A stretch of DNA of 8,283 bases, taken from contig JAPLJY010000147.1 in NCBI GenBank assembly GCA_026388345.1, forward strand, positions 1 through 8,283, written 5' to 3'. Every line of letters starts with the position of its first letter. Position 1 is the stretch's first letter. A model generated the notes under the pieces. That model saw only the letters and a program-made list of their open reading frames with translations. It did no database searches and was not told the origin of the DNA. Origin of the DNA: Deltaproteobacteria bacterium (GTDB lineage Bacteria; Desulfobacterota; Syntrophia; Syntrophales; UBA5619). The translations under genes were made by a program, and so were the position numbers. Positions 4,836-8,283 of this stretch are shown one piece after another.

Positions 4836-4992
4836 GCGCCTCCCGAAGGGTGGCGCGGAGCGGGCCACGCAGGCGATTGCAACCGCGAGGGGCGGGTGGT
4901 CGGGAATTCCCCCTCCGGGGGATGCAGGGGGGACAGGGGAAAGATGCAAGGAGCGTGACGGCCATCCGTCAGGTGGCCGGCGCGCACCTTGC
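4836..4992. repeat. Right-edge hairpin cluster of the mosaic
   Basis: GCGCC-t-CCC-GAA-GGG-t-GGCGC (4836-4856); TCCCCC-TCC-GGGGGA (4908-4922); and TGACGG-CCAT-CCGTCA (4956-4971) nested between GCAAGG (4946-4951) and CCTTGC (4987-4992). After 4992 the composition returns to normal, so this is the right boundary. The 5000-5281 stretch up to the kinase holds no gene I can support. Confidence 0.5.
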
Positions 4993-5081
4993 GTACCGTT
5001 TTCTGAAAGCAACACATCGTCAACCGCGATAAAAATACAAGATTCCGGCGGGTAACCAGTATCGATCAGACCACATTTCAT

Positions 5082-5110
5082 TTGACATTCCTATGGATAG
5101 TCAGCATTGT
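5082..5110 (+). promoter_or_regulatory. Weak candidate promoter for the histidine kinase
   Basis: A perfect TTGACA (5082-5087) is followed 17 bp later by CATTGT (5105-5110), a poor -10. A 10-bp palindrome ATTCATGAAT (5111-5120) and an inverted repeat GACGGCT/AGCCGTC (5124-5130/5159-5165) lie in the leader. The call rests mainly on the -35 element. Confidence 0.28.
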
Positions 5111-5281
5111 ATTCATGAATAAAGACGGCTCCCAACAAGCGTCTCCTCTTTTCCTTCCAGCCGTCATCGTTTCTCGCAACCCAGGGTGACCTGATGAAAG
5201 ATTTATCCAGAAACAACCGGACACCGATAAAAGAACAGGAGTCTCCAAGACGGAGAGCCCGTGAGGCGGAAAGGCGCCGCA

Positions 5282-7093
5282 ATGACCGCAAAGAAAACAA
5301 GACGCGATGATTCCGCCGATTTGCGCCAGCGGGCGGAGGAGATAGCCCGGGAAAAGGCCGCCCGGATGACGGAAAACGCGGCGGCGTTGTCCACTGACGA
5401 AGTGCGACAGACCATCCACGAGCTGCGGGTGCACCAGATCGAGCTGGAGATGCAGAACGAGGAACTGCGCCGGGCGCAGGGAGAACTGGAAGCGGCACGG
5501 GCGCGGTATTTCGACCTGTACGACCTGGCGCCGATAGGCTATTTCTCCGTCAGCGAGGCGGGGATGATTCTGGAGGTAAACCTAACCGCCGCCAATATGT
5601 TGGGCGTGGCGAGAGGCGCCCTGGTCAAGCAGCCGTTGACCCGCTTTATCCTCCCCGAGGATCGGGACATCTATTATCAGCGCCGTAAATTACTCTTTGA
5701 AACGGGGACGCCGCAGGTATGTGAGATGCGGATGGTGAAAAAAGACTCTGCACCTTTCTGGGCGCAGATGGAGGCGCGCTTGACGCAGAACGCCGAGGGC
5801 GCGCCCGTATGCCGCGCTGTGCTGAGCGACATCACTGCCCGCAACCGGGTGGAGACGGAGCTGCAACAAGTGCACGATGAACTGGAGCATCGTGTGACGG
5901 AGCGTACGGAGTCGTTGAGGCAGGCCAACGAGGAACTGCGGACGGACATCATCAACCGCAAGCGGGCGGAGGAGATGTTGCACCGAGCGGAAGAAAACTT
6001 CCGCCGTTCTCTGGAAGACTCACCGCTGGGTGTGCGCATTGTGACCATAGAAGGTGAGACCATTTATGCCAACCGGGCTATTCTGGATATCTATGGCTAC
6101 GACAGCGTTGAGGAACTGAGAACGACCCCCATCAAGGATCGCTATACGCCGCAGAGCTATGCAGAGTTTAAGATAAGAAGGGGGAAAAGAAAAGAGGATG
6201 ATGGGCCGTCCGAATATGAAATAAGCATCGTAAGAAAAAATGGTGAAATCCGCCAACTCATGGTCTTCCGCAAAGACATACTCTGGGATGATGAAAGACA
6301 GTATCAAGTAATATATCAGGACATCACAGAGCGCAAGCGGGCGGAAAAGGAAATTGTCGAGACCTTGCAACAGTTGCAGGAAACAAGAGACATGCTGATT
6401 CAGTTTGAAAAACACGCGGCCGTCGGACGCCTGGCCGTCGGCGTCGCCCATGAAATCCTCAATCCCGTCAGCATCATCTCCTCCCGCCTCCAGTTTCTGG
6501 AAGCAGAAAACCTTGCGGAAACGGCCAGGGAAAATGTGAAGGTTTGCCGGGAACAGCTCAAGAGAATTGTAAAGATCAACCGGGATTTGCATCAATCTGC
6601 CGCTAAACAACCAGGAATGCTTGTCGGCGGCGACCTCCGCCGTGTCATCGAAGTGAGTCTGCAAATGACGGAGCGCCGGATTAAAGAAGATCACGTCCAG
6701 GTCGAATACGATCCCCTACCGGAGATCATCCCTGTAAAAATGGAAAGAGACAGGCTGGTGAAGGTGATGGTCAATCTTATCCTCAACGCCTGCGACGCGA
6801 TGACGGGCAACCAGATAAAACGACTGACCATTACCGTTCATCGTCCGGAGGATTCCCCAAAAAGATATTCTATTTTTTTGACAGTCGCCGACAACGGCCA
6901 GGGCATTCCGGCAGGAAACCTGAACCGGATTTTTGAGCCGTTTTTTACCACCAAAGATCCTGGAAAAGGCACGGGATTGGGTTTGTCCGTCTCTAAAGGC
7001 ATCATCCAGGAACATGGCGGAACGATTCACGCGGAAAACAATGACATGGGAGGGACATCCTTCATCGTTGAATTGCCGCTTGACCACCCATGA
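5282..7093 (+). CDS. Soluble PAS-PAS sensor histidine kinase
   Basis: A 603-residue kinase from ATG 5282 (GGAAAGG lies 7 bases upstream; GTG 5261 would add seven residues). There is no signal peptide or membrane segment, so it should sense a cytoplasmic cue. Order: a helical N-terminus with [20 protein letters not shown] (45-64); PAS 1 (about 75-185) starting [17 protein letters not shown] and ending LSDITARN; a coiled coil (about 188-238); PAS 2 (about 236-350) ending [11 protein letters not shown]; a HisKA domain with phospho-acceptor His390 in [13 protein letters not shown]; and a HATPase domain with N-box Asn502 (LILNACDAM), DNGQGIP (537-543), the FEPFFTTK box and GKGTGLGLS (561-569). All catalytic boxes are intact. 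The HEI.NP box resembles NtrB/ZraS-like kinases. No response regulator overlaps it; the nearest begins at 8014. The ligand of either PAS domain cannot be read from the sequence. Confidence 0.93.
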   Translation: MTAKKTRRDDSADLRQRAEEIAREKAARMTENAAALSTDEVRQTIHELRVHQIELEMQNEELRRAQGELEAARARYFDLYDLAPIGYFSVSEAGMILEVNLTAANMLGVARGALVKQPLTRFILPEDRDIYYQRRKLLFETGTPQVCEMRMVKKDSAPFWAQMEARLTQNAEGAPVCRAVLSDITARNRVETELQQVHDELEHRVTERTESLRQANEELRTDIINRKRAEEMLHRAEENFRRSLEDSPLGVRIVTIEGETIYANRAILDIYGYDSVEELRTTPIKDRYTPQSYAEFKIRRGKRKEDDGPSEYEISIVRKNGEIRQLMVFRKDILWDDERQYQVIYQDITERKRAEKEIVETLQQLQETRDMLIQFEKHAAVGRLAVGVAHEILNPVSIISSRLQFLEAENLAETARENVKVCREQLKRIVKINRDLHQSAAKQPGMLVGGDLRRVIEVSLQMTERRIKEDHVQVEYDPLPEIIPVKMERDRLVKVMVNLILNACDAMTGNQIKRLTITVHRPEDSPKRYSIFLTVADNGQGIPAGNLNRIFEPFFTTKDPGKGTGLGLSVSKGIIQEHGGTIHAENNDMGGTSFIVELPLDHP

Positions 7094-7205
7094 AGCTGTA
7101 ACGGTATGGTTCATGCATAATATCGGTGAGTCGTCATGCGGGGCTTAGCTTATAAGCGACGATAATGACCGGTTCCAAGCATTAAATTTCGCTTCGGGCT
7201 CTATT

Positions 7206-7285
7206 CCCCGCAGCTTGCCGCGAGTCGGACACGGAACCCTCAGATTAATCACCGCTGCTTGCGGCGGGCATGGTTTATTCATGCC
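7206..7285. repeat. REP-like hairpin cluster in the kinase downstream gap
   Basis: Two hairpins share the apex GC-TT-GC: a decayed one, CCCCGCAGC-TT-GCCGCGAG (7206-7224), and CCGCTGC-TT-GCGGCGG (7252-7267) with one wobble. A third, GGCATG/CATGCC (7267-7285), follows. The gap 7094-7300 otherwise holds a palindrome GCTTATAAGC (7148-7157) and no gene. No T-run follows the stems, so they are not canonical terminators. Confidence 0.4.
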
Positions 7286-7303
7286 GTTGCATTCGGGATG
7301 TAC

Positions 7304-7332
7304 TTGATATGCTGGAATGGATTCCGTATAAG
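7304..7332 (+). promoter_or_regulatory. Promoter of the 7389-8283 operon
   Basis: TTGATA (7304-7309) and TATAAG (7327-7332) are separated by exactly 17 bp; each matches the sigma-70 consensus at five of six positions. The predicted start is near 7339, giving a leader of about 50 nt with the ribosome site GGAG at 7380-7383. Confidence 0.6.
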
Positions 7333-7350
7333 TATGGAAATATTTCCATA
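7333..7350. promoter_or_regulatory. 18-bp perfect palindrome over the predicted start site (probable operator)
   Basis: TATGGAAATATTTCCATA is a perfect 18-bp palindrome immediately after the -10 element. Related half-sites lie on either side: GGAATGGATTCC (7314-7325) within the promoter spacer and ATTCCATA (7367-7374). The placement fits a dimeric repressor that blocks initiation. The regulator is not identifiable. Confidence 0.55.
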
Positions 7351-7388
7351 GAAACGATTCCATATTCTCTAACCTGATTGGAGAATCC

Positions 7389-8021
7389 ATGACCTCACGC
7401 ACCCTTTTGTACTTCCCGATTGTTCATAGCCAATTGGATATGGGGGCACTGAGCGAATCCATCAGAAAGGTAACCCTTCAGAAGCTCGGCGAGCGGGTCT
7501 GGCGGCAGAAGATCAATCTTGTCAAACGTTTCTGGTCTGACGTGGAAAACATTCTCAATAAACTTACCCTTTCTTGGGCTCAAACCCGCGTTTACCAGGA
7601 TGGCCTGCCCGTTTGCGGCAAGGAATTGGATATTGTTACGGAACTGGCAAAGAAGGGGAGCCCGAATCACCAGATCCTGTTTCGCCTGATGGAAAAAGGG
7701 GCGACGGTCATGGGCACTGAATCCGCGGAACTGCTGATCGAAGAATATCATCTCATCAAAAAGACTCTCGAAACCGGGGATGTCAAAGACGCCATCGCCA
7801 TCGAAGTCAGGCAGAAAGCGGCAAGTGACCTTCTCCTTAAAAAACGGGATGAATTTATAGCGGCAAGGATCGACCAGACCCTGCAACCGGCGGAGACAGG
7901 CATCCTGTTCCTGGGCCTTCTGCACAACCCTGCCGTCCTCCTGCCGGAAGATATTCATGTTCATTATCCCCTTAACCGACCTCTGACGACTTCGCATAAA
8001 AGGAATAAACAAGATGGCTGA
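7389..8021 (+). CDS. Conserved unknown protein encoded with a response regulator
   Basis: A 210-residue protein starting at ATG 7389, five bases after GGAG. There is no signal peptide or membrane segment and the composition is that of a soluble helical protein. Distinct motifs are LLYFPIVHSQLDMGAL (6-21), VYQDGLPVCGKELDIV (68-83), KKGSPNHQIL (88-97), GATVMGTESAELLIEEY (104-120), RDEFIAARIDQTL (153-165) and ETGILFLGLLH (169-179). I have a sense of such proteins, with YQDGLPVCG and GTES.ELL.EEY, recurring near response regulators in deltaproteobacteria, but know no assigned function and no named domain. Invariant-looking Asp71, Cys76, His94, Glu111 and His179 are candidates for a ligand, metal or catalytic site. 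Its stop overlaps the next start by 8 bp, so the two are translationally coupled. Confidence 0.85.
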   Translation: MTSRTLLYFPIVHSQLDMGALSESIRKVTLQKLGERVWRQKINLVKRFWSDVENILNKLTLSWAQTRVYQDGLPVCGKELDIVTELAKKGSPNHQILFRLMEKGATVMGTESAELLIEEYHLIKKTLETGDVKDAIAIEVRQKAASDLLLKKRDEFIAARIDQTLQPAETGILFLGLLHNPAVLLPEDIHVHYPLNRPLTTSHKRNKQDG

Positions 8022-8283
8022 GCGTAAATCGCGCGTCCTGGTTGCCGATGATGAAGAAGAAATCCGTAAGATCCTGAGCAACATCTTGGAAAAGGAAGGT
8101 TTCGAGGTCATCACGGCCTCGGATGGCGAGCAGGCGATGCAAAAGATCTGTTCCGATATCCCTGATGCCGTGCTGTTGGATGTTCGCATGCCGGGTCTCA
8201 ACGGCATGGAGGTCCTCAAAAAAATCAAGGCAATAGAAGAAAATCTTCCGGTAGTGCTGGTTACGGCGTATGCGGATACTCAC
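8014..8283 (+). CDS. Response regulator, receiver domain (3' end outside window)
   Basis: ATG 8014 lies 9 bases after AGGA and overlaps the preceding stop at 8019-8021. The 90 visible residues are a near-complete CheY-like receiver: RVLVADDEEEIRKIL with the acidic pair Asp12-Asp13, the phosphoacceptor Asp56 in VLLDVRMPGLNGMEVL (53-68), and Thr84 in VLVTAYADTH. The lysine after the fifth strand and any output domain lie beyond the window, so an NtrC-type, DNA-binding or single-domain regulator cannot be distinguished. The closest kinase is the one at 5282-7093 on the same strand, a plausible but unproven partner. Confidence 0.93.
   Translation, partial: MAERKSRVLVADDEEEIRKILSNILEKEGFEVITASDGEQAMQKICSDIPDAVLLDVRMPGLNGMEVLKKIKAIEENLPVVLVTAYADTH

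Larger units (their letters stand above)
1740..4992. repeat. 3.2-kb gene-free mosaic of GC-rich structured repeats
   Basis: This stretch consists of short purine-rich plus-strand motifs (GAGCGAAGCG, GCGGAGCG, CGGAGC) and GC-rich inverted repeats with loops often GAA. At least five repeat families occur in two to four diverged copies each and are listed separately. Long open frames run through it on both strands and in several frames, but their translations are arginine/proline/alanine-rich, overlap one another, lack ribosome binding sites and follow the repeat boundaries, so they are not accepted as genes. It lies between the toxin-antitoxin module and the histidine kinase. Whether it acts as RNA, as folded single-stranded DNA or is only accumulated repeat debris is unresolved. 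Confidence 0.75.

Noticed and set aside
1740..4992. Known giant non-coding RNAs (GOLLD, ROOL, OLE) or rRNA
   Set aside because: I recognise none of their conserved segments, and the region is a mosaic of internal duplicates rather than one long unique fold; a covariance-model search would settle it.
4824..5081. 85-codon minus-strand open frame starting MKCGLIDTGYPPES
   Set aside because: The first 30 residues lie in unique DNA but the rest is repeat-derived; there is no clear ribosome site and no recognisable domain.

Overview
The window looks like a piece of a Gram-negative, GC-rich chromosome, most plausibly an anaerobic Desulfobacterota-type (deltaproteobacterial, Syntrophales-like) bacterium. 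This is inferred from the style of the genes: a DUF1846 protein, a TumE/TumA-type toxin-antitoxin pair, a soluble PAS-PAS histidine kinase, and a two-component operon containing a conserved unknown protein. No marker gene fixes the taxonomy.

Layout. 1-198 (minus) is the start of a DUF1846 gene that runs out of the window. At 263-307 (minus) lies the 3' part of a tRNA-Met gene, cut in the anticodon arm. This is the usual scar of an integrase that inserts into tRNA 3' ends, and its orientation puts the host chromosome on the left and the inserted element on the right. Just inside the boundary are a triplet of 11-bp sites (425-459) and a strong hairpin terminator (514-549). A toxin-antitoxin operon follows (704-1485) with a near-consensus promoter that would give an almost leaderless transcript, closed by its own terminator. 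An ATG-less coding-like remnant (1486-1737) abuts the next region.

From about 1740 to 4992 there is no believable protein gene. The 3.2 kb is a mosaic of diverged direct repeats from at least five families, nearly all built of GC-rich hairpins. In several families the stem sequences differ between copies but remain base-paired, while apical or internal loops stay constant. The clearest case is three exact 99-bp tandem units at 3945-4241. This is internal covariation evidence for a selected RNA or single-stranded DNA structure and is the most interesting part of the window. Long open frames cross it on both strands, but they are a by-product of GC-rich, stop-poor sequence.

From 5282 the sequence is ordinary coding again: a cytoplasmic PAS-PAS histidine kinase (5282-7093); a 295-bp gap with REP-like hairpins, a good promoter and an 18-bp perfect palindrome at its predicted start site; then an operon of a conserved unknown protein (7389-8021) overlapping a response regulator (8014 onward, cut by the window end). 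Kinase and regulator may form a signalling pair, with the unknown protein as an accessory, but that is inferred only from proximity.
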